From assembly GCA_021234155.1 (NCBI GenBank), contig JAJEKV010000009.1, forward strand, positions 11,168,546 to 11,232,545: DNA of 64,000 nucleotides, in the 5' to 3' direction. This DNA comes from Isoetes taiwanensis (Eukaryota > Streptophyta > Lycopodiopsida > Isoetales > Isoetaceae). The notes beneath the pieces were generated by a model. It was not told the origin of the DNA, did no database searches, and worked only from the letters and a program-made list of their open reading frames with translations. Below are positions 1 through 11,988 of this stretch, one piece after another (position 1 is the first letter of the stretch; each line of letters starts with the position of its first letter). The position numbers and the translations under genes are program-made.

Positions 1-835
1 CATGCGTAAAAACTATACCTAGTTATAAACCACACCACTTGAGGAAACCACACTTCTTTAAAAAAAAACAAACCACTTAAAAACTACACCTACTTAAAAC
101 CACACCTAAAAAACTATACTTACTTTAAAAAAACAACTACTTAAAAACTACACCTAGTTATATAAACCACACCTAGTTATATAAACCACACCACTCGGAA
201 AAACCATACTTTATTAAAAACAACCACTTAAAACTACACCCACTTATAAACCACACCTCAAAAAACCATACTTCTTTCAAAAACAGCTACTTAAAAACTA
301 CACCCACTTATAAACCATACCTCAAAAAACAACACCTCAACTTAAAAAATCACACCACTTCAGAAAACAATACTTCCATAAAAAACAGCCACTTAAGAAC
401 TACACCCACTTATAAACCACACCTCAAAAACCCATACTTCTTTCCAAAACAGCTGCTTAAAAACTACACTCACTTATAAACCACACCTCAAAAAATAACA
501 CCTAGACTTAAAAAATCATACCACTTCAGAAAACTATACTTCCTTAGAAAACAGCTACTTAAAAACTACACCTACTTATAAATGACACCTTTAAAAAACC
601 ACATTTCCTTAAAAAATAGATACTTAAAAACAACACCTTATTATAAACCACACCTCAGAAAACAACATCCTCTTAAAAACAATTCATCTTTAAAAAAAAA
701 ACTACATTTCCGCAAAATGAAACCACACCTAAAAAAAAAACCACACCTTCAAAAAAAAAAAGCTATAGCTCCTTAAAAAAAACCTACACCGTCTTCTTAA
801 TAAACCACACCTCCACATAACCACATGTAGAGTTT
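1..835. repeat. A/C-rich degenerate satellite with a higher-order period near 165 bp
   Basis: The stretch consists of variants of AAACCACACCT and ACTTAAAAACTACACC. The same landmark (CACT followed by a GAAAA-type run) recurs at about 36, 192, 356 and 522, so short units are organised into a higher-order repeat of roughly 156-166 bp. One strand is almost free of G. A short lysine/histidine-rich ORF inside it is compositional noise. The array enters from outside the window. Confidence 0.75.
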
Positions 836-856
836 TTTGAACAACAACATGTGGTT
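819..856. repeat. short inverted repeat at the edge of the A/C satellite
   Basis: AACCACATGT at 819-828 is mirrored by ACATGTGGTT at 847-856, leaving an 18-nt loop. It marks the point where the array flips from A/C-rich to G/T-rich sequence. Confidence 0.5.
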
Positions 857-858
857 TT

Positions 859-1450
859 TCTTTTACTGTTGTTTTTAAGTGTGGACCCAGAATTGGGGTG
901 GTAGTGGAGTCCCATAAGGGAAACATGGAAGTATAAGGTGCTGGGGTCTAGCGCATGCCATCCGTCGAGTAAGCTCAAGCAAGCTGCAAGTGAGTTATGG
1001 AAATACAAGGGCCTGAAATATGTAAGAACTTGCTTTGTTGTGAATAATGAACTTCGTAATTAGGAAATAATGATATCTAAGCTTAATAATTCCAAGGCTC
1101 GATAACTTGATTGATACTTTTGGCTCCAAGAGAGCCGGGACCTAGGCGGGGAATCAATCAACGGGGAGGTATCTGCAGATTTGTCGTCATGAGGTCATGT
1201 GTATTTTAAGTCGGAAGTCTTGGGATTTGGAGTTTCCACATTAGGGGCAGCTAATAAATCCTAAGCTTACGGAAAGTGGGTTTTTAATTGGAATATTAAA
1301 AACCTTAGCTAACCATTGTTAGAGATAAGTAAATGGTGGAACCTTGGAGATCAAGTGAAGTTGGGCTAGGAGAGCAATATGAGGCATATGTAAGTGTCTA
1401 TATGAGGCTATGGAATGGAATGGAGCGTTGCTACGGACTGGAATCACGTT
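859..1450. other. no gene seen
   Basis: No coding pattern, tRNA or terminal repeat was recognised here. Confidence 0.4.
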
Positions 1451-1510
1451 AAAAATCTTTAAAATCCTTGAAAATCCTTAAAAATCTTCAAAAATCCTTA
1501 AAAATCCTTA
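1451..1510. repeat. 10-bp tandem repeat, six copies
   Basis: Six consecutive 10-mers of the form AAAATCCTTA with small changes. The stretch from 1511 to 2040 holds no gene. It has a related small hairpin near 1830-1860 (AAAAATCCT and AGGATTTTT). Confidence 0.7.
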
Positions 1511-2040
1511 GACTGTGCTTTTTTTTATCCAAATATATGATATTCTTGAACTTATTTATCCTTGTATTAAAATTCTTATACTTCTTAACCTCCATAATAA
1601 TGTTTTTTTTTGAACTTTCTTAAGACTTGCATGGCAAACAACTATGATATCTTTGTACTTGAACTTAATAGTTTTTAATAGCAACATAAGCTTCTAATTT
1701 ATTTGTTGGCATGCTACATCTTATAACTTGTAGCAAAAATGTGCATTTTGACAGTAGCAAATATGTCCAATAAAGCAGTGCAAAGAATGTGCAAGTTTTT
1801 TATTTTTTATTTTTGGCCATACCAAATCGTAAAAATCCTTTAAAAAACGTGAGGATTTTTATAGAGGTACTTTAAAAATAAAAAACGGGTTTTTTAACAA
1901 CATTGTATGAAATGTTACTGTCTTTTCGTGTTCGGTGACATAGGTGTAGGAGCGACATTAATGATAGTTAGGCTTGTGACTTCCTCGACGTGTTCGGATT
2001 CTGATCATCATCTTCGTCAGTAACCTAGCTACTTCAACTT

Positions 2041-3010
2041 TTTTTTGAAGGATGTGAGACTTTTTTTTTATTGACAAGAATAAAGGCACAATTCACAATG
2101 CACAGACAGGAATAAAACCCTAGTGGATAGGCTGACCCAACTAGGCACAAACACCCGTCTATGCATAAGAGGAACACCGTAAATACATCTGCCAAATTAT
2201 CTTATTTTTATCATTAGCTAGAGATGAGCAACGATAAGCTTATACTGATCTTCTGCTGAGCACAACAAAGAAGCTGCTGGTCAGAGACGTGTGCACCTTG
2301 AAAAATACACAAATGTCGCCTCTGCCAGATAGACCACAAAATCCAACTAGAAGCAAGATGAAATGCCCGCTTATGCAAGTTAGGCCAAACAGGGGGATAA
2401 AGTGCAAGTAGGATCTCCTGGCTAGTGAGAGATACACTGAAAAGAGTGAACAACCATGCCCAAGCAAACCATAGATGATTGCACAAGAAGAAGCAGTGTT
2501 TAATAGTTTCAACGCGTTGGCCACATAGAGGACAATGATTTGAGACTCTAGGATTCATCTTGTGAACCAAGACATTCACTCAAACATATCTATGGAGAAT
2601 TTGTCATTGCAGCGCTGACACTTTAGGGTGGAGCAGTTTATCACATGTCCACACCCAAACACTTTTCCACTGTTATTGGGAACCTGAGGATGGCACTGCG
2701 GGATGGAGGAAGAGGCTTCCAATCCAGAAATAGCTTGTACGTGGAAGAAACAAACTTTTCTGGCTTAATATGTGCATCACATATCCAAATAGGCACATCA
2801 GCCTGTGGTTACTGCAAATGGATGGCAAAAAATCGGCCACCCCAACCCAATTTTTCCGATCCCATCTGTATAACAGAAATCTCGTCTGAAAAGCCTCCCA
2901 TGACAAAAGATGACCAGAATCATACCAAGCTGCAACCGTTAAAACCCCAGCTAGCCGCCTAAGCCAACGGGGTCTTTGGATGTACAAGTGCACACAAAGG
3001 CTGCTGATCA
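2041..3010 (-). mobile_element. decayed LINE (L1-like), 3' portion
   Basis: Two minus-strand frames read as the C-terminal part of a plant LINE reverse transcriptase protein. The 2673-3011 frame has the WLRRLAGVL, LSWEAFQTRF and NWVGVADFLP pattern typical of the segment before the zinc-binding domain. The 2214-2579 frame carries the zf-RVT signature CPLCGQRVETIKHCFFLC. Frame changes separate the pieces, so it is dead. A T-run near 2066-2078 on the plus strand fits the poly(A) tail of a minus-strand insertion. RT and endonuclease are absent, so it is truncated or badly decayed. Confidence 0.7.
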
Positions 3011-4500
3011 TGCGTTATTAAAAAACTTATGGATCCAAATCTTGCAGAAAAAAATAAGAGAAAACCTTCTAATATTGCCTCTTTGTTAAAGAAATTACTT
3101 ATTAAAGATGATGTATTGAGAATGTTAAAGCACCTTGATAGCATTCAACTTAAGAAAACTATAGTACAACAAGTAATGCAAGAATTGGGGATCAATCAAA
3201 CCTCAAAATCAATTTGAGGAACAATCAAACCTTAGAATTGGGGAACAATCAACCCTCATAATCAATTTCAGGAAATAGAGGAAAATCACAGTATGTTAAA
3301 ATGGATTTTTAATCAGAACTCCATTCCCACTATGATTGCCTCTCACAAGATTGGAGAAAAGCTTCAATTCCTAGATATGGTGAGTACAAGATTGAATACA
3401 TCATGTTGTAGACTTGAAGGTAATAAAATACATGTATAGAATGAAGCATGCTGCTGGTAAGAGTACTCATGTTTATCGCTATTGTCTCTATGCGAGAAAA
3501 GATTCAGATGGGTTGGGCAAAAATTACCCTAGATGTGCCCAAGATGAGCCACCAAATAAGAAGAGAAGGACGCTATCTTGATGTAATTCTTTTAATTCGT
3601 TAAAAAGAGTATGTATATGCATCCTTCATGCTTTCCTGAGAATCATAGACAAGATGGTTTACATGAGTATCATGTTTGCTTGGAATAAATCTGCCCAAAG
3701 CTCTCAGAAAGCTGCCATGCATGAGGCTAAAAACGTGCGACCTAATGTAGAACTTTATGGCGCGCACTACAAAATACTTCAAGATCCAAAAGTCTTAGGC
3801 AAAGTTCCCTTGAAGTCCAGTATGGGTGGTTCAAAAGCTAACAGGTTTCTGCCTCCCCTGAAAGAGAACTCATCTGGTGTTTGGGAAGCTTACAAGGATC
3901 TTATGGCAGCTCAGAATGATTGAAATATCGTCATAGATCATGCCTGAAGAAATTCAAGACATAAAAGGATTTATCTGTATTGGTGAAGGAAATGCAGAAA
4001 GAGGTAGTGCAGAAAAATGATATTGTCAAATTCGAGGAGGCCGTCACAAACTTCACTGAGCCTTTTCTGGCAGCATAGGGTGACGCCAATTTGACACACT
4101 ATGTTCATATTCTATTTGCACATGGCGATGGTTTTGTCAGGCAATATGGAAGCCTGGGAATTTGAAATATACAAGGAATGGAGTCCCATAAGCAAGCAAA
4201 AAATGCATTCTTCTGGTTCACTCAACACATAGGTTCAATTGGGAACTCCTTATAGCAAATGTGTCAATGGTTTTACGAAGAATTGTGTCCAAATGGAAAA
4301 GGAATCACGGAACCAGAGTGAATCAACATTCACTAAGTTGCTTGGCACAAAAACCAAAAAGAGTGAGGCTTGGCACAACTCAACAAATTTCTTGAGCAAT
4401 CAAGGAAGTGGAGGTCCATGAGATGTAGGCAAGACGTCTGTATTGAGAGCTTCTGAGTGTATAATGGTTCCATTATGAAAGAGCTTAGTGATTTTATAGT
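3011..4500 (+). pseudogene. unrecognised decayed coding-like stretch
   Basis: Short plus-strand frames at 3029-3217 (lysine- and leucine-rich, 62 residues), 3654-3923 (89 residues) and 4239-4421 look more protein-like than random sequence, but stops and frame changes separate them. I recognise no family. They may be remnants of one gene or of a DNA transposon. No terminal repeats were found. Confidence 0.25.
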
Positions 4501-4509
4501 ATTGATGGT

Positions 4510-4685
4510 TGTCATGGTGCGAAATGCTATCTTATAAATAAATCGTGTGCATGTATTCCGCACCATGGATGGTGCGAAAGGCTTCATTATGACTAAATTT
4601 GATGCATGTATTTTGTACCATGGCCACGGTTGAAAGGCTGCATTGTCACTAAACTAGATGCAAAGTATTTGCACAGTGGCCACTG
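4510..4685. repeat. 56-bp degenerate tandem repeat, about three copies
   Basis: The phrase GGTGCGAAATGC at about 4516 recurs as GGTGCGAAAGGC at about 4571 and as GGTTGAAAGGCTGC near 4628, each followed by a similar ACTAAA..GATGCA segment. The array abuts the left edge of the LTR retrotransposon. The five bases before the LTR (CACTG) would be its target-site duplication, which cannot be tested because the far end is truncated. Confidence 0.55.
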
Positions 4686-4973
4686 TGACGTCCCCTACTC
4701 GTATACGGTGCACTCACCGTATACAAACTGGAGTTCATCCCCCATACCAGCTCCGTACTGATACAGAGCCCTCCACAATCACTGCACCCGTAACGAGTCC
4801 CAGTGGGAAGAGTGAAGGGGTCATTTTACCCCGTCTCCCTCAGGACCTACCTAGCTGTGGAAGCGTAAACATAGATGTCAGTATACAACATAATCACATA
4901 TCCACCTCGAAGGGTGGTACATCAACACCTGCATAGACCATGATCAGCATCATACATAGGGGTCCTACCCAAG

Positions 4974-5942
4974 CAGTGTTGTTTACGTACCCGTATTTTA
5001 CGTTTACATACGTCCCGTACCTTCCTCACAGTACTATACGTACTATACCTATAAGTTGACAGGTCAAATTAAGCTCTTGTTTTATTAATATTGTACTTAA
5101 CGTATTAATACGTACAGTACGTATGATACATATTTTATAGAAAAAAAACCGTCCAAATGACATTAGACCAATAGAATTGGTAAAATTATACATTAGGAAA
5201 AATAAATTATTATATATTATAGAATAGAAGTAAAAAACACATTAGAAGACTTTAGACATTAGGGAAATTATGGAATTGTAGTTAATACACACACACACGC
5301 ACACACACGCGCACACACACACACACACACACTCTTCTTGGAAATAAAAACCCAAAACCTCTGAGTTTTCCCCCTCTTTCTTCTTGCCCTAGCCGTTGAA
5401 TTGGAATAGAGATGGAGACCCACCTTTTACCTTGTTTTGTCATGGTAAGAGGCAAACCTTCTCCTTAATAATTTTTTAGTAGCTTGCATTCATGCCGGGA
5501 AAGAAATACGAGAGGTCAGCGGCCGATTAATAGCTTCGATGCAACAAATGAGCAACAATTAATTAAATTTATTTGTCTGTGGGTGTAGATTGCAGACTAG
5601 AATATATAACTCTTAAATAGACATATTTTGGATTGAAAACTTTGAGAAATACTTAATTTTCTAGAGTAATATATTCTGGTTCATTATTAAAAACTTGAAG
5701 TTCTTCATACTAGTTGTTATTGCAACTATTTCAACTGCAATACAAGAAATAATCGTTCTAAGAAATTATAGAAAGTACTTAACGTATTGTACGTAAAGTA
5801 CGTATTTTACGTATTTAATAAGTACTTTATAATTCCAAAAAACGTATTTAAAGTACTTTTTAAATGAGAGGTATGCATACGGTATTAATAATGTTAACGT
5901 AATTATAATACCCATCGCATTACTAAACGTGCGACAACAACG
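4974..5942. mobile_element. non-autonomous hAT-like element with 8-bp target duplication
   Basis: The 8-mer TACCCAAG flanks it at 4966-4973 and 5943-5950. The equivalent place in the other LTR (about 17790) has a single TACCCAAG, which is the empty site. The ends are imperfect inverted repeats: CAGTGTTGT..ACGT on the left, and the complement of ..ACGTGCGACAACAACG on the right. The subterminal regions are packed with ACGTA/TACGT words. It has no transposase ORF and is 969 bp long. The 8-bp duplication and CAGTG start fit the hAT superfamily. Confidence 0.85.
5287..5332. repeat. CA microsatellite inside the hAT-like element
   Basis: A run of ACACAC with a few G substitutions, wholly inside the nested element. 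Confidence 0.85.
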
Positions 5943-7232
5943 TACCCAAGGCTCAGACTCGAAGGGATGACTGACGGCTTGGGTCTCCAGAGTTCATTGC
6001 AGACAGAATGCATAGCAATGGATTTGGCTGGCATAAGAACATGGCATAGGGTTGTCCACTCCATCCGCCCCTCCTGTGCACACTTTGCAGAGTAGGCTGA
6101 AAAGTGTTGGGACTGATCAGTAGCCGCCCGGATGCATAGCCAAAAGGGCTATTCACGGGTTGCATCTCCCGGTTCCGATGGGGCAGGTAGGGATCACTCC
6201 CTCCAGAGATCTACATGCTGACTCAAGATGACTAGAGGGCCACTGCCCTTATTCGACTGAACCCACTGGAAAGTGTACACCACTTCACGGGTGTCGAGCC
6301 CATGCCTTGCCCTCTTACAGTGGCAAGCCATTAGACCTAGTCTACAATGATCCCCGGTAGACTTTACACACCAGAGGGATCGTTCAAGAGTCAGAACACG
6401 AACCTCTTTATAAGCCAGTCTGGCCCCTTCACCCACAACCAGGTGTGGCTCCTATGCACAGGCTGAATCTATAGTGTGCTAGAGAGGCTAATCTAGGAGC
6501 ATCTACTACCAAGCTTTAGGTCTCTACCCCCCTTCCCAATGCAAGGAGTTCATAGAGATACATCATCTATATACATCACAGAAGAACTAAAGAACTAGAT
6601 CTATTCTATATCATAGAGTTAGGTTCTTTAGTTAGAGTCTGGTATCTAGAGATCTAGAGGACTGCTATGGGCAATTTAATAGGCTAAACCTACTGATTCT
6701 ATAACTGGAATATGGTTTAAGCTATTAAATTGCCTAAATACCTGATCCTTGAGTTGCTCCTCCTGACCTGAGTTCGACCATCCTGCTGTACTGCTCGAAT
6801 TAAGGGAAACTAATGGCGCAATTCTCTCAGACAGAGTCTGGGAGGCGATTTTGGCTCTTGGGGCAGCCAAAATAGAGCTCTAAAACCCTAGGAATGAAAA
6901 ATGGGCAAGTTAGGGTTTCTCCTCCTAAATAGACAAGGGTTAGGGCTAGGGTTTCCAATTATCCCTTTAGGCATGTGGGATAATTGGGAATGGGCCCACT
7001 TGCCTTTAATGGCTAGGTGGCAAAATGTGCCCACATGGAAAGGTGTGCACCTTAATAAATGTGCACATTAGTAAATGTGCACATTAATAATAAATGCACA
7101 TACCTAGCAAGTTGCCCCCTAGGGGCTACCCACCTGGCTACACGTCGGCGTACACGTCAGTCGGAGTGGCGTGTACGCATGACGAGGCAGTACAGTATAC
7201 GTCCTGGGACCATATACTGTGCTGGAACGTCA

Positions 7233-7246
7233 CATTCTCCCCACCT
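7233..7246 (-). promoter_or_regulatory. polypurine tract
   Basis: On the minus strand the bases just before the 3' LTR read GGTGGGGAGAATG. A purine run of this kind primes plus-strand DNA synthesis in LTR retroelements. Confidence 0.8.
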
Positions 7247-8093
7247 TGAAATGATGTTGTCCGCAGCATCGTGGGTCTCCCCACCTTGGGATCCTCCTAA
7301 CCTGCAATCAACCTGATACATACAATATACTTACTATAATACTTACACATTTACTAAGATTCCTTAAGGTAATATTTTTAGAACATTATTACGCCATTAT
7401 CTTATGAAATAACTTATCAATTCATAACATCATTAAGACAAGTTACTCAATAATTCACTCATCACGGCAATTTAGTTTATCAAAATTTTAAATCAACGTT
7501 TGAGGTACTCTTCATTCCTTGCAACACATTCCAACAAAATTTGTGTTGCAAGTCTTCGTAGCTCGACCTCCTTGCCCTTTGGCCTGCAGATCGACACTAC
7601 GTTAGTACCATTTATTTATTAATAAAATTTTGGTTATATGGTGACCACCCCACCTATCTACATGAATGCATGGCTAATCTCCCGGCGTAGGAAGAAGATG
7701 ATTCTTCCATCCTGGCCGTGGAGACAGCGTCCTATCATGCCTATATGCCGCTCATGCCTACACCTCTAGTTGCCCAGCGTGGAGGATATCCTTCCCGTAT
7801 ATGGGGCGTGAAGGATAAATTCCTCCTATCAAAGCATATATGGGGCTAAAGGTGCCTTTCCTATCAATGCATTCCTCAATGACCTCCTTTCTCTCGAGGT
7901 CGTCTACTTCCGTGGAACAGAAGTAGACTTTCTAATCTACCTTCCACTCGTCCAAGCGGAAACGCGGTCATGCCTACATTGACATTACACCACGCCCTAG
8001 AGATCACTGTAGTGGTCTCATCATCGGTAACAACGCATGCGACCCATACCTAGCATAGGTTGCATGCGTAGATTAATCTTACTACACATAGAA
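7247..8093 (-). other. 3' non-coding spacer of the retrotransposon
   Basis: It lies between the pol stop and the polypurine tract. The phrase CTCCCCACCTTG occurs twice near its left edge. No ORF was recognised. Confidence 0.6.
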
Positions 8094-10997
8094 TTAATCT
8101 ACACAAATCGACATGCCTGAGCCGATTTCTTCGGAGATGACCTTGCCGTCCCATTGCTCCATGAACTGTGGGTACTGCTTTAATAGATCCTTCTTAAGTA
8201 CCCACGTCGCGTCTTCCACCGGTAAGTGTTTCCACTTAACCAAGTATTGGAGGAACTCCGACCTCCTTGTTTTCTTGAAAGCTTTATCAAGAATCAATTC
8301 TGGAACTATTTCCAGCTGCTCCTCCGTCATTTCCAACAATGTTGGAGTGTCCAAGACTTCGTCTGGATTTGGAGTGTGCTTCTTCAACAAACTCACGTGG
8401 AAGACCTTATGAATCTTTAGGTGTGCTGGCAATTCCAACTTGTAGGATTGATTTCCTACTCTCTGGACTACTCTGAAAGGTCCAGCCCACCTTGGAGCAA
8501 GCTTCTTACAATTTCCGATGCGGAGCTTCGCCTGCTTCACGTTGATCTTGAGCCATACATCATCTCCAACTTGGAACTCTCTGACTGTTCGATGCTTGTC
8601 GGCGATGCTTTTCTGTCGACTCCTTGCTGCCAGAAGATACCCTCGAACTTCTTCCACGAGCTGCTGCATGTCGGACAACATCTGCTGCGAAACCTCTACT
8701 TTTGACACGGGATTGTGCCAAGTGTCTGGAGTTAGGCATTGATAGCCGTAATTAATCATAAACGGCAACATTTGGGATGATTCTTGCTTGGTGCTATTGT
8801 AGGGAAACTCCACCAAGTGAATAAATTCTTCCCACATATCTTGCTTATTCCAGACATAGTTCCGTAGCATGTCCTCTAAAATCCTGTTGGTCCGCTCCAT
8901 TTGGCCATCCGTCTGAGGGTGATACGCCGTGCTCATGGATAGCTTCGTCTGAATGGTCACAAAGAGGTCTTGCCAAAAGGCACTCATAAACTTCGGATCC
9001 CTGTCGGAGATAATCTCCCTTGGCATGCCATGAAGCCTGAAGATCTCTTTGGTGAAGAGCTTCGCTGTATCCATAGCCGTATCTGTGGTCCTGCAAGGCA
9101 CAAAATGTGCCATCTTCGATAACTTGTCGACCACTACCATCAAAGCATCCTTCCCTCTTACTGTCCTTGGAAGCCCTGTGATGAAATCCATGCTGATCAC
9201 CTCCCACTTAGCGTTTGGCACCGCTAATGGCTCCAATGCCCCTGGAATTCGAAGCTGCTCTGCCTTCGTCTGCTGACATAGCTGACATTCCTTGATGTAG
9301 CGAGCTACCTGCTTCTTCATTCCTGGCCAATAGTAGCTGTTGCACACTTTGAAATATGTTTTCATGAATCCCGCATGGCCAGCTATTGGGCTGTTGTGCG
9401 TGTCGTAGAGGATCAATTTCCTTACACCTGATGATTCGGGTACGCACAACTTGTTTTTATGGTATAACAGGTTGCCTTCCTTCTTATAATGTTTGAAGGC
9501 TTCCCCCTCTTTATCTGTTCTAGCCTCCCTCGAGAGGCTTGCCCATACTTCCTTGAAATCCACATCCGTTGGCAAGGACTCTTCAATCTTCTTACCAAAG
9601 TCGCTGGAGAGCGTCGAAATTGCATTGCAATGCACTCTAGTTGTCAGGGGATGCCTTGAAAGTGCATCCGCTACCACATTGAGCTTCCCTGGCTTGTAGA
9701 CTATATCAAAGTCATACTCCTCAAGGAACTCCATCCACCTCCTCTGCCTCAGGTTGAGGTGTGGTTGCGTGAATACATACTGGAGGCTCTGATGGTCTGT
9801 ATCCAATTGGAACTTCCTTCCCAAAAGATAGTGCCTCCAAATTCTTAATGCCCTGACAACCGCAAGCAATTCCTGATCGTGCGTCGGGTAGCGCGTTTCG
9901 GCGTCGTTCATCTTCCTGGAATCATACGCTACCACACGCTCTTCTTGCATGAGTACTGCACCTGTAGCTATCTTACTTGCATCTGTGGCTACAAGCTTAT
10001 CTTTCTTTGGGTCTGGTAGGGTTAAGACTGGGGCGGTTGTTAACGCTTCCTTCAGCAATTCAAATCCCGCTTGGGCTTTCTTGTGCCAATGTTCTGCCCA
10101 ATCTTTCACCTTCTCCGCCCTCGTCAAGTCTGTTAGCGGGGCCGCTATCTTAGCAAAGTTCTTCACGAACTTCCTGTAGTACCCTGCTAGGCCGAGAAAA
10201 CTTCTGACCTCATGCACATTCTTCGGTGCCGGCCACTGAATGACGGCTTCAATCTTGGCAGGGTCCGTCGAAATTCCTTCTGCTGATATCACATGACCCA
10301 GGTATTCCACCCTCTCCGTTGCGAAGTGACACTTCGACAACTTGGCGTACAACTGGTGCCTCTTCAATTTCTCTAGCACTCTCCTTAAGTGTTGTACGTG
10401 TTCTTCAAGGGATCTGCTATACACCAAAATGTCGTCAAAGAATACAATCACAAAGGTGTCTAAGAACTCCCTGAAGATGTTGTTCATGAGCCTCATGAAC
10501 GTCGCGGGGGTGTTCGATAAGCCGAAAGGCATTACCGTGAACTCATAATGCCCATACCGCATTCTGAAGGCGGTTTTATGGATATCTTCTTCCTTTATCC
10601 GGATCTGATGATAACCTGACCTTAAGTCAATTTTGGAGAAGACCTTTGCACCTTGAAGCTGATCCATCAAGTCATCTGATCTGGGGAGCGCATACTTGTT
10701 CTTGATGGTGTGCTTGTTCAACTGCCTATAGTCTATGCACATCCTCAAACTGCCATCCGTCTTCTTGACAAAAAGAATAGGCGCTCCAAACGGCGAGACG
10801 CTAGGTCTAATGAAGCCTAGGTCGAGCAACTCCTGCAATTGCTTCTTTAGCTCCGTCAACTCCTGCGTCGTCATTCTGTATAAAGCCTTACTTGTCGGCT
10901 TTGTTCCCGATTCGAGTGCTATCTCACACTCGACTCCCCTGTAAGGAGAGAGGTGCTCGATCTCATCTGGAAAGAGATCGTGGAATTCTGTGATCAA
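8094..10997 (-). CDS. pol: Ty3 pol: reverse transcriptase, RNase H, integrase, chromodomain
   Basis: This 967-codon frame makes the element's DNA copy and inserts it. RT motifs run from about residue 35 ([11 protein letters not shown], then the core FFDDILVYS with both catalytic aspartates, where most relatives have FIDD). RNase H follows ([25 protein letters not shown]). Integrase has an HHCC zinc finger ([13 protein letters not shown]) and the D, D, E residues in [12 protein letters not shown] and QMERTNR. Residues about 896-950 form a chromodomain ([15 protein letters not shown]). It keeps the tryptophan but lacks the first and third cage aromatics, as in the group-II plant chromodomains. 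The start shown is not the original: a MITE upstream cut the frame away from the protease. Confidence 0.95.
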   Translation of the reverse strand: MITEFHDLFPDEIEHLSPYRGVECEIALESGTKPTSKALYRMTTQELTELKKQLQELLDLGFIRPSVSPFGAPILFVKKTDGSLRMCIDYRQLNKHTIKNKYALPRSDDLMDQLQGAKVFSKIDLRSGYHQIRIKEEDIHKTAFRMRYGHYEFTVMPFGLSNTPATFMRLMNNIFREFLDTFVIVFFDDILVYSRSLEEHVQHLRRVLEKLKRHQLYAKLSKCHFATERVEYLGHVISAEGISTDPAKIEAVIQWPAPKNVHEVRSFLGLAGYYRKFVKNFAKIAAPLTDLTRAEKVKDWAEHWHKKAQAGFELLKEALTTAPVLTLPDPKKDKLVATDASKIATGAVLMQEERVVAYDSRKMNDAETRYPTHDQELLAVVRALRIWRHYLLGRKFQLDTDHQSLQYVFTQPHLNLRQRRWMEFLEEYDFDIVYKPGKLNVVADALSRHPLTTRVHCNAISTLSSDFGKKIEESLPTDVDFKEVWASLSREARTDKEGEAFKHYKKEGNLLYHKNKLCVPESSGVRKLILYDTHNSPIAGHAGFMKTYFKVCNSYYWPGMKKQVARYIKECQLCQQTKAEQLRIPGALEPLAVPNAKWEVISMDFITGLPRTVRGKDALMVVVDKLSKMAHFVPCRTTDTAMDTAKLFTKEIFRLHGMPREIISDRDPKFMSAFWQDLFVTIQTKLSMSTAYHPQTDGQMERTNRILEDMLRNYVWNKQDMWEEFIHLVEFPYNSTKQESSQMLPFMINYGYQCLTPDTWHNPVSKVEVSQQMLSDMQQLVEEVRGYLLAARSRQKSIADKHRTVREFQVGDDVWLKINVKQAKLRIGNCKKLAPRWAGPFRVVQRVGNQSYKLELPAHLKIHKVFHVSLLKKHTPNPDEVLDTPTLLEMTEEQLEIVPELILDKAFKKTRRSEFLQYLVKWKHLPVEDATWVLKKDLLKQYPQFMEQWDGKVISEEIGSGMSICVD

Positions 10998-11008
10998 CTT
11001 AGCTATTT

Positions 11009-11329
11009 GGGTAAAAGCATGTTAGGGTGTCCCTTAAAAAGTATTATTTAGTGACCAAAAAAGTACCTAAAAAGGTACCCAGGACTGGGTACTGGGTACC
11101 TGTGTAATATCTCAATAAAAGGTACATTCTAGAACTTTTATATATATTTTGATTTTCAGTAGCATTATCTTTATCTTAACTTTGAATATTAATGTGTCTT
11201 TGACTTTTATTTTGGACTTTTGTACTAGTTTTAATGAAAATAAAAATGAGAAAGTACCCAGTTCTGAAGTACCTAGTGTATGTACTTTTGCAGGTTCCAA
11301 AAGTGGTACACCCTAACATGCTTTTACCC
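11009..11329. mobile_element. MITE with perfect 22-bp terminal inverted repeats and 4-bp target duplication
   Basis: It starts GGGTAAAAGCATG and ends with the exact complement (CATGCTTTTACCC); all 22 terminal bases pair. ATTT flanks it on both sides (11005-11008 and 11330-11333). Removing it with one ATTT copy rejoins the protease and RT parts in one reading frame, which independently confirms both ends and the 4-bp duplication. It is 321 bp, AT-rich and non-coding, with inner GTACCC/GGGTAC inverted words. A 4-bp duplication does not fit hAT, Mutator, CACTA, Harbinger or mariner. Confidence 0.9.
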
Positions 11330-11333
11330 ATTT

Positions 11334-11988
11334 GCTTTGGCAACTTGCTGAGCATCTTGTCTTCTTTGCTTTCTTCCAACTCCGGCTCTTCAATCTCAAG
11401 CTTGAAGATGTAAGCTACCTGCTCGCTCTTGATGCACTTGAACAGCCACTTAGAAGACATACACTGCATGATGGGAACAACTTCTTTACCTGTGATCTCA
11501 ATGATCTTACCGTCGGGCGTTGGGAAGGTCACCTTCCGCTTCCCACAATCGATGATGGCCCCCGCTGGTCCAAGATACTCCATTCCTATGATCAGGTCAT
11601 ACTTGCCAATGCCCATTACCTCTGCCCCCATCTGGATATTAATCCCTGGCAAGTCAATGTCGAAGTTAATTCTCTTACCTGCCGTCTGCCTTACTGCTCC
11701 ACTTGCTAAGACGACGGGCCTTGGCTTCGACTTTAATGGTTTCAACTTCAACATTTCAACCATTCTGGGGGATGCAAAGTTATGGCTACTTCCCGAGTCT
11801 ATCAAGACTATGAAGGACTTGGCCTTGGCCTTCCCTACTGTGGAAATTACTTTATACTGGCTCTCTGCTTGCTCTGTATCTATTGCGGCAAAGATATGAC
11901 ACTCACCCTGAATGTAGTCGCGGGCTGCTTCGCCGTCGTCGTCAGACAGAGTGTCCCAATCTCCCAACTCGCTAGTCTTTGCACTCAT
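11334..11988 (-). pseudogene. Ty3 protease region, separated from RT by the MITE
   Basis: The frame contains the retropepsin active site FIVLIDSGSSHNF at about residues 79-91 and the flap/core segment YDLIIGMEYLG, so it is the aspartic protease that processes the polyprotein. The computed frame runs on into the MITE to 11176; those last codons are foreign. The N-terminal MSAKTSELGDW is preceded, one frame away, by the gag zinc-knuckle region, so gag and protease were probably one polyprotein before a 1-nt indel near 12003. Confidence 0.85.

Larger units (their letters stand above)
4686..7232 (-). repeat. 3' LTR, interrupted by a hAT-like insertion
   Basis: It starts TGACGTCC and ends GGAACGTCA in plus-strand reading. 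Removing the nested element (4974-5942 plus one target copy) leaves about 1.57 kb. It matches 17591-18507 closely up to about 6658. The remaining part (6659-7232) has no counterpart at the other end. It lies next to a purine-rich tract on the minus strand, which identifies it as the 3' LTR. Confidence 0.9.
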
